DNA from: Algoriphagus sp.
GTDB lineage: Bacteria > Bacteroidota > Bacteroidia > Cytophagales > Cyclobacteriaceae
Assembly (NCBI GenBank): GCA_018336015.1
Contig: JAGXQZ010000050.1
Location: 1 to 64,000, forward strand
Direction of reading: 5' to 3'
Length of the DNA: 64,000 nucleotides
Positions 26,314 to 34,290 of the stretch are shown one piece after another. Position numbers and translations under genes: made by a program. The first letter of the stretch is position 1. Each line of letters starts with the position of its first letter. The notes under the pieces were generated by a model that worked only from the letters and a program-made list of their open reading frames with translations, was not told where the DNA came from and did not search any database.

Positions 26314-27009
26314 TTATTTGCCAAATCCCAACGATTCAAGGTTGTTCATTTGCCTTACAATCCACGCTTGACGGCCTCTGATATAGCCCGTTGGTTTGGC
26401 TGGACTCCAACGTCTTGGGTTGGGAAGTACTGCCGCTATCAGTGCTGCCTGGCTTTGAGAAAGTTTGGAAGCACTCTTATTGAAAAAAGTCTGTGATGCT
26501 GCTTCGATCCCATAGATGCCATTTCCCATTTCGATTACATTGAGGTAGACTTCCATGATCCGCTCTTTGGACCAGATTAATTCAACCAAGACCGTGAAAT
26601 AGGCTTCCAATCCCTTTCTCACATAGCTCCTCGATGGCCACAGAAACACATTCTTCACGGTCTGTTGAGTAATGGTACTTGCACCTTTAATTCGCTTTCC
26701 CTTCTTATTGTTTTCCCAAGCTTTTTCCATTGCCTCAATGTCGAATCCATTATGATCCATGAATTTTTGATCCTCAGCAGCATAGACCGCCTGTGGGGCA
26801 TGCCTAGACATTTCATCTATGGACACCCAGTCTTTGTACAGCCTTACATCCTTTTTTGGATCAAAGGCCTGCTCGACCAATCGGATGACCATCAAAGGAG
26901 TGACAGGTACAGGAACAAAACGATACAAAATCACCAGACCGATCGATAGGCCAAAAAACCAAAGGGAAATCTTCCAGATCAACTTTCCAATCCAGCGGAT
27001 GACTTTCAT
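26314..27009 (-). CDS. mtgA: Monofunctional peptidoglycan glycosyltransferase
   Basis: A 231-residue inner-membrane enzyme that polymerises lipid II. One N-terminal membrane helix ([18 protein letters not shown]) precedes a GT51 domain. The catalytic glutamate is in [14 protein letters not shown], followed by the hallmark [12 protein letters not shown] and the second catalytic region [18 protein letters not shown]. No transpeptidase domain follows, which distinguishes it from bifunctional PBPs. It stands alone, at the right edge of the candidate origin region. Confidence 0.95.
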   Translation of the reverse strand: MKVIRWIGKLIWKISLWFFGLSIGLVILYRFVPVPVTPLMVIRLVEQAFDPKKDVRLYKDWVSIDEMSRHAPQAVYAAEDQKFMDHNGFDIEAMEKAWENNKKGKRIKGASTITQQTVKNVFLWPSRSYVRKGLEAYFTVLVELIWSKERIMEVYLNVIEMGNGIYGIEAASQTFFNKSASKLSQSQAALIAAVLPNPRRWSPAKPTGYIRGRQAWIVRQMNNLESLGFGK

Positions 27010-27157
27010 AAGGATGAATTAAGGGGTGGTTTTAATTTGTACAATTTGCTAGAAAAAAATGGGAATTTTGACATTGACGTAGCTGATCTTTGCTTTTGGT
27101 TAATCCTCGAAAAAAGTTAGATAAAACGAAATACCCATAAGATTTTGCGATTTCATT

Positions 27158-27165
27158 TAGATTTG
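27158..27165 (+). promoter_or_regulatory. Putative -7 element of the MaoC gene
   Basis: TAGATTTG followed by C matches TAnnTTTG exactly, 25 bp before the ATG at 27190. No -33 match at the normal distance. Confidence 0.45.
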
Positions 27166-27189
27166 CAATCCAATATTAACCCATTCCCT

Positions 27190-27654
27190 ATGAACCCCAT
27201 CACCATCGGAAGCTTCGAAGATTTTGAAAAATACAATGGTCTGGAGCTTGGCGCTTCGGATTACTTTCGGATTACTCAGAATCAAATCAATCTATTTGCC
27301 GATGCTACTCTCGACCATCAGTGGATCCATTGTGACCCGGAACGAGCCAAAGCAGAAGGTTCTTTTGGCAACACAATCGCTCATGGCTACCTTACGCTAA
27401 GCATCGTGCCCTACCTATGGGAGCAAATTGTGCAGGTCAAAAACCTGAAAATGATGATCAACTATGGCATTGAGAACCTTCGGTTTGCTCAGGCTGTGAC
27501 CGTTGACAGTGAAGTGCGACTGGTTGCTTCTTTAAAAAATGTAGCAAATCTCAGAGGAACGGTGAAAGCAGAAGTTGATGTAAAACTTGAAATCAAGGAT
27601 CAAAAAAAACCGGCTTTCGCCGGCGTATTGATTTTCCTATATCACTTTCAATGA
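27190..27654 (+). CDS. MaoC-like (R)-enoyl-CoA hydratase
   Basis: A 154-residue single-hotdog hydratase. The catalytic Asp-His pair is in FADATLDHQWIHCDPERA (Asp and His four apart), and the following GNTIAHGYLTLS is the standard MaoC substrate-loop motif. Length and motif are those of PhaJ-like (R)-specific enoyl-CoA hydratases, which work in fatty acid or polyhydroxyalkanoate metabolism. I used ATG 27190; the open frame reaches 27145, but the upstream residues look non-coding and would include the -7 element. The 3' end contains an antisense terminator for tcdA. Confidence 0.9.
   Translation: MNPITIGSFEDFEKYNGLELGASDYFRITQNQINLFADATLDHQWIHCDPERAKAEGSFGNTIAHGYLTLSIVPYLWEQIVQVKNLKMMINYGIENLRFAQAVTVDSEVRLVASLKNVANLRGTVKAEVDVKLEIKDQKKPAFAGVLIFLYHFQ
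27602..27623 (-). terminator. tcdA terminator embedded in the MaoC gene
   Basis: On the minus strand, CCGGC-GAAA-GCCGG forms a tight stem-loop followed by eight T (27602-27609). This is a standard intrinsic terminator, 32-53 bp beyond the tcdA stop and wholly within the last codons of the convergent MaoC gene. Confidence 0.75.
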
Positions 27655-28380
27655 TCAGGAAGCCAAGAGATCATTGATCACCGTAGCTGCACAGGCACAG
27701 CCAAAAGCCGCTGGGAGGAAAGACATGGTTCCGTAAGCCGACTTTTTGAAATTGCGACCATCTGTGAGCATCAAGCTTTCCTTAATCACCTCTTCGGTAC
27801 TGAATACAGCCTTGAATCCTCCGTAGATAGCTCTTCTCTTGAGTCGTTTGCGGAGCATTTTGGCCAATTTGCATTGGTAGGTATCCTCAAAATTGACAAC
27901 CTTAATTTGTGTGGGATCTACCTTTCCACCAGCACCCATGGAACTCACCAGCTTGAACCCACGATTTTTTGCCCCTTCGATCAGGTGCATTTTTGGAGTA
28001 AAACTATCAATGCAATCCACCACATAATCAAATTCATTGTGCTCAAGCAATGCGGTCATTTCATGTGGATTGAGAAACTGACGGATGGCAGTAATCTTGA
28101 GACTTGGATTAATGGCCAGGAGGCGCTGTTCCATCCATTCAGCTTTGGATTGACCGACATTAAGCTGGGTAGCGGGAAGCTGTCGGTTGACATTGGAAAT
28201 ATCGACGGTATCTCCATCAATGATGGTCATCGTACCTATCCCTGATCTCGCAATAAATTCGGCGGCAAAAGAGCCGACCCCACCAAGACCGACTACCAAG
28301 ACATGTTTGGAAGCCAACTTTTCCAATCCTTCGCGACCGACTATCAATTCGGTACGGCTCAACCAAGCAAATTCACTCAT
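27655..28380 (-). CDS. tcdA: tRNA threonylcarbamoyladenosine dehydratase (TcdA/CsdL)
   Basis: A 241-residue E1-like ThiF/MoeB-fold enzyme that cyclises t6A37 of tRNA using ATP. The nucleotide-binding glycine loop is VLVVGLGGVGSFAAEFIARSG, and the family Asp/Arg/Asn residues follow in IIDGDTVDISNVNRQ. The Cys in DYVVDCIDSF and the C-terminal KSAYGTMSFLPAAFG are typical of TcdA rather than MoeB or ThiF, which carry a zinc motif absent here. It overlaps the tatD-like gene by 4 bp (ATGA coupling) and abuts the MaoC gene with zero spacing. Confidence 0.88.
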   Translation of the reverse strand: MSEFAWLSRTELIVGREGLEKLASKHVLVVGLGGVGSFAAEFIARSGIGTMTIIDGDTVDISNVNRQLPATQLNVGQSKAEWMEQRLLAINPSLKITAIRQFLNPHEMTALLEHNEFDYVVDCIDSFTPKMHLIEGAKNRGFKLVSSMGAGGKVDPTQIKVVNFEDTYQCKLAKMLRKRLKRRAIYGGFKAVFSTEEVIKESLMLTDGRNFKKSAYGTMSFLPAAFGCACAATVINDLLAS

Positions 28381-29024
28381 CTGATTTTTCTTTTGGAGAT
28401 GGTATTCCAGTTGAAAACGGCCTGTCTGGCCAGCTTTTCCACAGGAAGGCGCAAAATTAGGGAAGCTGCCCGATAAATCGAATCGATTTCCAAACCTGAA
28501 TCATCTGTTTCGAAAAAGAGCCGGTCAATTGGACACCCTTTCAGCCATTCTGTTGCATTGCTGTGTTCTTGGAGCAAATGCTTTCCAAATGAAAAATAAA
28601 CCGGAAAGGACAACAACTGCTTGGCCAATTCAGGCTTTTGGTTCCAGCCATGCCAAATGATAGCAGGAGGATTTTTTTCTGATTTGAGATATTCCAAAAG
28701 AAGGTCATGTCCCTTGACACAATGCAAAATGAGCGGAATATCCAATGCGCTTGCCCATCTCGCTTGGGCATAAAAAGCTCCTTTTTGCAGAGAAATTTCC
28801 GGCCCTTTGATCCGATCAAATCCAGCTTCTCCAATGGCAACTACCTGGTCTGATGTTTGGGAAGCCGCTTGAATCTGAATGAGTTTTTGCTCCCAATGAA
28901 GATCTAAATACCAAGGATGTATTCCCATCGAGCAAGGTGAGGAAGTCCATGAAAAAGGCGCTAGATGGTTGAATATAGCGCATTCTTTACCAGATTGATG
29001 GGTATGAAAATCCCAAAGTTGCAT
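28377..29024 (-). CDS. TatD-family metal-dependent hydrolase
   Basis: A 215-residue TIM-barrel hydrolase. The metal ligands match TatD: FHTH near residue 6, the Glu in IGEAGFD, the His in LILHCVKGHD, the His in IIWHGWN, and the C-terminal Asp in FFETDDS. It is a little shorter than E. coli TatD (260). TatD enzymes cleave DNA or other phosphoesters. Its stop overlaps the start of tcdA by 4 bp, so the two are co-translated. Confidence 0.85.
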   Translation of the reverse strand: MQLWDFHTHQSGKECAIFNHLAPFSWTSSPCSMGIHPWYLDLHWEQKLIQIQAASQTSDQVVAIGEAGFDRIKGPEISLQKGAFYAQARWASALDIPLILHCVKGHDLLLEYLKSEKNPPAIIWHGWNQKPELAKQLLSFPVYFSFGKHLLQEHSNATEWLKGCPIDRLFFETDDSGLEIDSIYRAASLILRLPVEKLARQAVFNWNTISKRKIR

Positions 29025-29080
29025 GGGATAAACTTCAGGATTTTTGAGGGAAAAGAAAAAGCCATTCCCATGAATTTGAT

Positions 29081-29113
29081 CTGCCCCAAAAACCCTGTCG
29101 CTTTTTGGGGCAG
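29081..29113 (-). terminator. Terminator of the outer-membrane receptor gene
   Basis: CTGCCCCAAAAA (29081-29092) and TTTTTGGGGCAG (29102-29113) form a 12-bp perfect stem with a 9-base loop, 25 bp beyond the stop of the minus-strand receptor gene and ahead of the tatD-like gene. Confidence 0.75.
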
Positions 29114-29137
29114 ATCAACTATGGAAAAGCTCAGGGA

Positions 29138-31573
29138 TTAATCCAATCGGTTGCGTTCTTCAGTACTTCCGGAGCTGGATCGTACTCTGAAGCTTTCTCC
29201 TTTGGCAAAATTATATCTCAAAGTAACTCTCACCCCTTGATTGCTCCTATACTGTCTAAAGCTGGTATCGATATCGGCAAAATCGACTTTGGCTCGGATC
29301 ACCTGACTGCGGAATAAGTCAGTACCATTGACAGAAAGGGACATTTTATCCTTCATGATGGACTTGGTCACCCCCGCGTCCACCCAGGCAAATCCTTTGA
29401 TCATACCTTGTCCCCAAATCTGTGGACTGAGATACATCCCGACTACTTCCATTTTGAAGCCTTTTGGCAAGTTGAAGTTTTGCTGAGATCGGATCATATA
29501 CGAAATCTGCTCTACATCCAGAAAATCTTGCCCCAATTGGGATTTAAACTGGTTGTAATTTGCCTGGACCATGTTGGAGGTATTCCACCATTTTTGGATT
29601 TCCACCGGAATGATAGCCCGGAAGTTGGCATTTTTGGTTTTGTCAAAATTATCCGTGAAAGTAGTGGTACTCCTTTCTTCCTGATTTTGCTCAAAGACCT
29701 GCATAAAGGCATCCGCTGTCACACTGTATCCTAGGGTAAACTGATAGGCTCCTTTGACCACATGGTTCATTTCAAAATTGGTCGAATACTGAGGCCTCAG
29801 ATTGGGATTGCCTTGCTCTGAGGTAAGCGGATCGATGTAATAAATGAACGGATTGAGCAAGCGATAATTTGGCCGTGTGATTCTTCGGTTGGCATTGTAG
29901 ACAATTTGGTACTTGTCACTCACTTTATGCTGTAGAAATACACTCGGGAAGAGGTTGAAGTATTCCTGCTTGTTGACTTGGTTTAAGGTGATCGAATTGC
30001 CCAAAATGTCTGAATATTCCCCTCTCAATCCCGCCTGATAGCTCAATTTAGGGTTGAAATCTCCTTTCAACGACAGGTATGCCGCCAAGACATTTTCCTT
30101 ATAAATGAATCGATTGGAATTGGGATCACGGTTAAATGGCCCTTCCTCTATCGCTCTGCTCAAATCCAAATCATTGTCTGATTCGACCCAACTCCCTTTG
30201 ACCCCGGCTTCCAAGATTTTTCCTCCTTTGAGAGGCTTGGTCAAATCCACCTTGGAAGTCAGGATCGTATAATACATGTCGTTTAGGGTACGCACCTTAT
30301 CCCGATTGCCAAGACTTGGGTCTACCCCAGTCCAGTAATTGTTGCTCAGGATGGCCTCGCTTTCCGAGTCCATGATGGTAAAATCCACATCTGCGGATAT
30401 TTTGGAACCCAGTGTATCCAATTTTGCGTCATAATGGAGATTGGTAAAGAGCCGCTGTCTTTTACCCCCAGAATCATTTACAGAACCAATAAAGCTTTTT
30501 TCAACTATGCCCGGATTTGATACTACCGTCTCGGATTGATTAGTCGTCACGTCCGAGGTAGAAGAAGCCTGGATATTCAGACCGAGGTTTTGATTTTTAT
30601 TGATTTCATAATTGGCCGATCCATTGAATGATGGAGTCTTATACCTGGAAGTAATCCGAGAGTCTTGAAAGAAATTGGAGAGTCCTTGAGTAGTGGTAAA
30701 ATTTCGGTTAATCTCCAGATCATTGTAATTGGCAAACTCATTGTAATTGAGTGTCCCGTTGGCAGACAGTTTACTTTTTTTCACATTGAGAGTCGCTCCT
30801 ACAGTAGGTGCCCAAAGACCATTGTATTGACCCCCCAATTGGATATTGCCAAAAACCCCATCGACATTATTCTTTTTGAGCTGAATGTTGATCACCCCTG
30901 CTGCACCTTCTGCATCAAATCGGGCAGATGGATTATTGATGACTTCGATACTCTTGATATTATCGGCCGGCATGGATCGGAGGAAGTTAGCCAAATCAAC
31001 CGCACTCATGTAGGTAGGTCGGTCATTGATCATGACAGTAGCTCCTGAGCGTCCATTGAGGTTGATGTTTCCCTCTGAATCCACAAATATTCCCGGAGAT
31101 CTCCCAATGACGTCTAAGGCATTAGCCCCCTCCGCCATGACAGTTCCCTCTACATTCACGATGGTTTTGTCCGGCTCAATGATGATTTCCGGACGGGAAG
31201 CTTTCACAGTGACCTCATCCAATCCGGTCATTTCATCCTCTACAGTCAGACCACCGAAATTCTTTTCAAGGCCCGGTGCGAGATCAAATTCCTCCGAAGA
31301 GAACGTCTTATAACCAATGGAAGAGATGACTAGTCTCACCTTGGCCGTCTTGACGGATTCGATCAAGAAGTTTCCCTCTTCATCGGAGACAGCTCCATCT
31401 ATCAGGCCTCCATCGAGGGAGATCAAAGCCACATTGGCAAAGGGAACTGGCTGCCCTTTCTGGTCGGCGATTTTCCCGGAGATTTTGGCTAACTCTTTTG
31501 GAGATGCAGCCAGATTGCTTATTCCCAGCAGGTAAAAAAAGATGGCTAGGAAAAATAAGTTGGTCGTTTTCAT
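29138..31573 (-). CDS. Outer-membrane beta-barrel receptor, TonB-dependent-like
   Basis: An 811-residue outer-membrane protein. Signal peptide MKTTNLFFLAIFFYLLGISN. A carboxypeptidase-regulatory-like beta-sandwich covers about 30-110 (KISGKIADQKGQPVPFANV). The TonB plug is at about 130-240, with DVIGRSPGIFVDSEGNINL and PADNIKSIEVINNPSARFD. The rest is a large beta-barrel of the OMP_b-brl_3 type. It lacks a partner SusD, so it is not a classical nutrient-uptake pair; such proteins are common in Bacteroidota and take up unknown ligands. It ends with a strong hairpin. Confidence 0.88.
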   Translation of the reverse strand: MKTTNLFFLAIFFYLLGISNLAASPKELAKISGKIADQKGQPVPFANVALISLDGGLIDGAVSDEEGNFLIESVKTAKVRLVISSIGYKTFSSEEFDLAPGLEKNFGGLTVEDEMTGLDEVTVKASRPEIIIEPDKTIVNVEGTVMAEGANALDVIGRSPGIFVDSEGNINLNGRSGATVMINDRPTYMSAVDLANFLRSMPADNIKSIEVINNPSARFDAEGAAGVINIQLKKNNVDGVFGNIQLGGQYNGLWAPTVGATLNVKKSKLSANGTLNYNEFANYNDLEINRNFTTTQGLSNFFQDSRITSRYKTPSFNGSANYEINKNQNLGLNIQASSTSDVTTNQSETVVSNPGIVEKSFIGSVNDSGGKRQRLFTNLHYDAKLDTLGSKISADVDFTIMDSESEAILSNNYWTGVDPSLGNRDKVRTLNDMYYTILTSKVDLTKPLKGGKILEAGVKGSWVESDNDLDLSRAIEEGPFNRDPNSNRFIYKENVLAAYLSLKGDFNPKLSYQAGLRGEYSDILGNSITLNQVNKQEYFNLFPSVFLQHKVSDKYQIVYNANRRITRPNYRLLNPFIYYIDPLTSEQGNPNLRPQYSTNFEMNHVVKGAYQFTLGYSVTADAFMQVFEQNQEERSTTTFTDNFDKTKNANFRAIIPVEIQKWWNTSNMVQANYNQFKSQLGQDFLDVEQISYMIRSQQNFNLPKGFKMEVVGMYLSPQIWGQGMIKGFAWVDAGVTKSIMKDKMSLSVNGTDLFRSQVIRAKVDFADIDTSFRQYRSNQGVRVTLRYNFAKGESFRVRSSSGSTEERNRLD

Positions 31574-31683
31574 TTTAATGTTGAATCATGTGCTATCCAT
31601 CCCTTAGGAAAATGAAGTGCCAAGGCACAAAAAGTGGCTAAAAATGCTAAAAATTGAGGTTTTCAAATTTGTCAGGTAAAAAG

Positions 31684-31702
31684 CTGTACCAATATCGTAC
31701 AG
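31684..31702. promoter_or_regulatory. Inverted repeat upstream of the receptor gene
   Basis: CTGTAC and GTACAG flank a 7-base spacer, 111-129 bp upstream of the receptor start. It is a possible operator for a dimeric regulator. It has no T-run to make it a terminator. Confidence 0.3.
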
Positions 31703-31728
31703 TTTTATTTTCGGTTTGGGACACAAAA

Positions 31729-31753
31729 AAGCCTAGGCTTTTGACCTAGGCTT
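31729..31753 (-). terminator. Terminator of the superoxide dismutase gene
   Basis: AAGCCTAGG (31729-31737) pairs with CCTAGGCTT (31745-31753). On the minus strand the stem is followed by TTTTTT, so it ends the sod transcript. Confidence 0.85.
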
Positions 31754-31776
31754 ACGATAAATTCTATTTGGAAGGA

Positions 31777-32382
31777 TTATTTCGCAGCTGCGTATCGCTT
31801 GCTCACTTCATCCCAGTTGATCACATTCCAGAAGGCTGCGATATAATCAGGTCTTCTGTTTTGATAATGTAGGTAATAGGCATGTTCCCATACGTCAAGA
31901 CCCATGATAGGAGTACCTGGGCACTCTGCCACATCCATCAAAGGATTGTCCTGATTTGGTGAAGAGCATACGCAAAGTTCTTTTTTGGCATCCACGCACA
32001 ACCAAGCCCATCCTGAACCAAAACGGGTAGCAGCTGCTTTGTTGAATGTTTCTTTGAAAGCATCAAATGAGCCAAACTTGGCATCAATTGCAGCTGCCAA
32101 TTCGCCTGTAGGGACTCCACCGCCAGTTGGAGAAAGAATCTGCCAAAACATACTATGATTCCAATGACCTCCACCGTTGTTTCTTACGGCTGTGTTAGAA
32201 CCTGCCACTTTCATCAATTCTTCAAGAGATTTGCCTTCCAAGTCGGTACCGGCTATCGCATTGTTGAGATTGGTCACATAGGCATTGTGATGCTTGCCGT
32301 GATGGATTTCCATGGTTCTGGCATCAAAATGTGGCTCTAATGCATCAAAAGCATAAGGGAGGGAAGGGAGTTCAAAAGCCAT
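31777..32382 (-). CDS. Iron/manganese superoxide dismutase
   Basis: A 201-residue cytosolic SOD. The metal ligands are His27 in MEIHHGKHH, His in [10 protein letters not shown] near residue 80, and Asp and His in [15 protein letters not shown] near 163-167. GGHWNHS before the second ligand, together with [16 protein letters not shown], is the family pattern. Iron or manganese preference cannot be settled by inspection. Own terminator downstream; nearby receptor gene is separate. No Cu/Zn type features. Confidence 0.94.
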   Translation of the reverse strand: MAFELPSLPYAFDALEPHFDARTMEIHHGKHHNAYVTNLNNAIAGTDLEGKSLEELMKVAGSNTAVRNNGGGHWNHSMFWQILSPTGGGVPTGELAAAIDAKFGSFDAFKETFNKAAATRFGSGWAWLCVDAKKELCVCSSPNQDNPLMDVAECPGTPIMGLDVWEHAYYLHYQNRRPDYIAAFWNVINWDEVSKRYAAAK

Positions 32383-32483
32383 TAGTATGAGGTTTAAGTT
32401 GAAGATTAGTTAAGGTTATTTTTACAAACTACGCCAACTCAACCAGACTTTGCCAAAAAAGGTTCTGATTTTGTAAAAAAGAC

Positions 32484-32957
32484 TTATTCCCGGAGTTTTT
32501 TGAAAAAATCCAGCATCAATTGCTCGGATTCTTTGGCCATCAACCCGGAAAAGACCTTGGTTTTAGGATGAAGCATTTCCGGATTGCATTGATGGAAACC
32601 TCTCTTTGGGTCAGATGCTGCAAAATAAATCTCCCCGATTTGCGACCAATAGAGCGCCCCTGCGCACATGGGGCAGGGCTCTAGGGTGACATAGAGTCTG
32701 CAATCGGTAAGGTACTTAGCCCCTAAAAAATTGGCCGCTGCAGTAATCGCCAAAATTTCCGCATGGGCCGTAACGTCCGTGAGCTTTTCGGTTTGGTTGA
32801 AAGCCCTCGCGATCACTTTGTTTTTGGATACAATGACAGCACCCACGGGTATTTCTCCTTCTTCGAAGGCGAATTTGGCCTGCTTTAAGGCCTCATTCAT
32901 GAAATACTCGTGGGTGAAAATTTCCAAAATGGTAAATCTCTTATTGGAACATGGCAA
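32484..32957 (-). CDS. tadA: tRNA-specific adenosine deaminase TadA
   Basis: A 157-residue zinc deaminase that forms inosine at wobble position 34 of tRNA-Arg. Zinc and proton-shuttle residues are in THAEILA-type HAE and PCPMCAGAL. The GEIPVGAVIV, NPEMLHPKTKVF and C-terminal helix fit TadA. Its start overlaps the end of the PiT-like gene by 17 bp, so it is translated with it. A few residues upstream of the usual family start may be real. A guanine deaminase is an alternative but less likely given the NPE segment. Confidence 0.88.
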   Translation of the reverse strand: MPCSNKRFTILEIFTHEYFMNEALKQAKFAFEEGEIPVGAVIVSKNKVIARAFNQTEKLTDVTAHAEILAITAAANFLGAKYLTDCRLYVTLEPCPMCAGALYWSQIGEIYFAASDPKRGFHQCNPEMLHPKTKVFSGLMAKESEQLMLDFFKKLRE

Positions 32958-34077
32958 AGATTTCTTCCCTTACTCCCTTGTTGATGATGACTGCCAGGAT
33001 CAATGACACAATCAAACCGATCAATGCCTTGAAAATATCTTTCCTTGCAAGTCGAAACGCCCGAACAAGCCATGCATTTTTTCGCTTAGCTTTTCCATGC
33101 TTTCCAATAGCTATGGCCAATTCTCTACCCGCCAACAATCCAATAAATACCCATGTGGTACTCATCGGCACTTTATTGTACATTTTGAAATAGAAAAGAA
33201 TGACTGCATAGACCAAGTCCACAATAGTGGCTGCTCTGACATCTGTCACATTGGATTTCTCCGTGACAATTTCCTGAATTTTATCTCCTTTCAGATAAAA
33301 GAGAAAACCGAGTCCCAAGAATACAAATCCCGCGTATACTGAAAATTCAAAAGTGTCTAATTGTCTAGGAAGAAATACGGCAATGTTAGCCGCATCCTGC
33401 ATGATCCAGACTGACCATAGTACACCTGAGGTGATCCACTGCAAAACCATCCAGTAAGGTTTGGCTTGGCCCTTTAGATAGTTTTTTACAAAGCGTTCCA
33501 AAATAAACCAAACGACAATCGCCATTACAAATGCCAAAAGGTAGCCGACAAAACTTTTGAACATGACGTCCAGGATGGTACCGGCTTTGTACGTGAAGAC
33601 ATTCAAAAGCAAAAAAGTGGTTGAAACCGGCATTCGCATTCTGGTAAGAATCAACAGGACAATCGGGGCCGCCAGTTGAAGAAATACAAAACTCTCAGGA
33701 GCTTTTTCCAAGCCCGGCACACTGAGTCGCTCGTAGCTTACATCGCCGGAAAAAGTTACCCAGCTATAGGTAACCGTACCTACCCAAATCACTCCCATAA
33801 ATAACCAGAGGATCCACCAAGGGCGGTTGTTGTTGGATGCGATAAACGTGCCTATGGTCTGAATACTGTCGTTGGCTATGGCTGAATAGGCTGCCAAAGC
33901 AAAACCAAACCACATCGCAGCATAGGTGTAGGGAGTAACCAATCCAGCAATTGCTGTCAGAATTATGATTGTAATCAAAAAAGGCTTTTCATTTCTCGTA
34001 AAATCGAAAATGGAGTAGGTCTTTTTCGATAACTTTTCTTGATTGATATTTTGATCAATGGGCTTCTTTTTAGCCAT
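32941..34077 (-). CDS. PiT-like inorganic phosphate transporter
   Basis: A 378-residue polytopic membrane protein with about nine or ten helices and a PiT-like repeat. The first signature is IANDSIQTIGTF (family GANDvsnA is degenerate), the second VPMSTTWVFIGLLAGRELA. The start I use, MAKKKPID, is ATG 34077; a longer frame begins at 34131 but would span a -7 element. Divergent from a Na/Pi-type transporter gene with a palindrome between them. The 3' end overlaps tadA. Whether it moves phosphate or another anion needs experiment; PiT family is the best match. Confidence 0.75.
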   Translation of the reverse strand: MAKKKPIDQNINQEKLSKKTYSIFDFTRNEKPFLITIIILTAIAGLVTPYTYAAMWFGFALAAYSAIANDSIQTIGTFIASNNNRPWWILWLFMGVIWVGTVTYSWVTFSGDVSYERLSVPGLEKAPESFVFLQLAAPIVLLILTRMRMPVSTTFLLLNVFTYKAGTILDVMFKSFVGYLLAFVMAIVVWFILERFVKNYLKGQAKPYWMVLQWITSGVLWSVWIMQDAANIAVFLPRQLDTFEFSVYAGFVFLGLGFLFYLKGDKIQEIVTEKSNVTDVRAATIVDLVYAVILFYFKMYNKVPMSTTWVFIGLLAGRELAIAIGKHGKAKRKNAWLVRAFRLARKDIFKALIGLIVSLILAVIINKGVREEIFAMFQ

Positions 34078-34106
34078 AGTGTTGGAAGGTGATGAGATAT
34101 CTTGGG

Positions 34107-34114
34107 CAAAATTA
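34107..34114 (-). promoter_or_regulatory. Putative -7 element of the PiT-like gene
   Basis: On the minus strand TAATTTTG followed by C, an exact match to TAnnTTTG, 30 bp before the start at 34077. A 17-bp palindrome lies 23-39 bp further upstream, where an activator would contact polymerase. Confidence 0.5.
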
Positions 34115-34136
34115 AAGAAGATAATCGGCAAGCTAT

Positions 34137-34153
34137 GTTAACAAATTGTTAAC
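34137..34153. promoter_or_regulatory. Palindrome/direct repeat, candidate Pho-box-like operator
   Basis: GTTAACAAATTGTTAAC is a 17-bp perfect palindrome with a central A. It can equally be read as TGTTAAC repeated directly at 11-bp period, like the direct repeats of PhoB-type boxes. It lies in the 213-bp spacer between two phosphate transporter genes transcribed in opposite directions. Relative to the predicted PiT -7 element it is at about -37 to -53, a common activator position. The 15-mer core recurs upstream of susC. Regulator identity is inference. Confidence 0.45.
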
Positions 34154-34290
34154 TAAGGACAAAACCTTCTTTGTAACCCTCATTTTGGATTGCTTTTCGC
34201 AAAAAAATTTCAACTTTTGCCTAAAATTCTGTTTAAAATTTGGAAGTATCTCTCACTTTCAATCCTAAAAATTCTGACAGCATAACCTAA

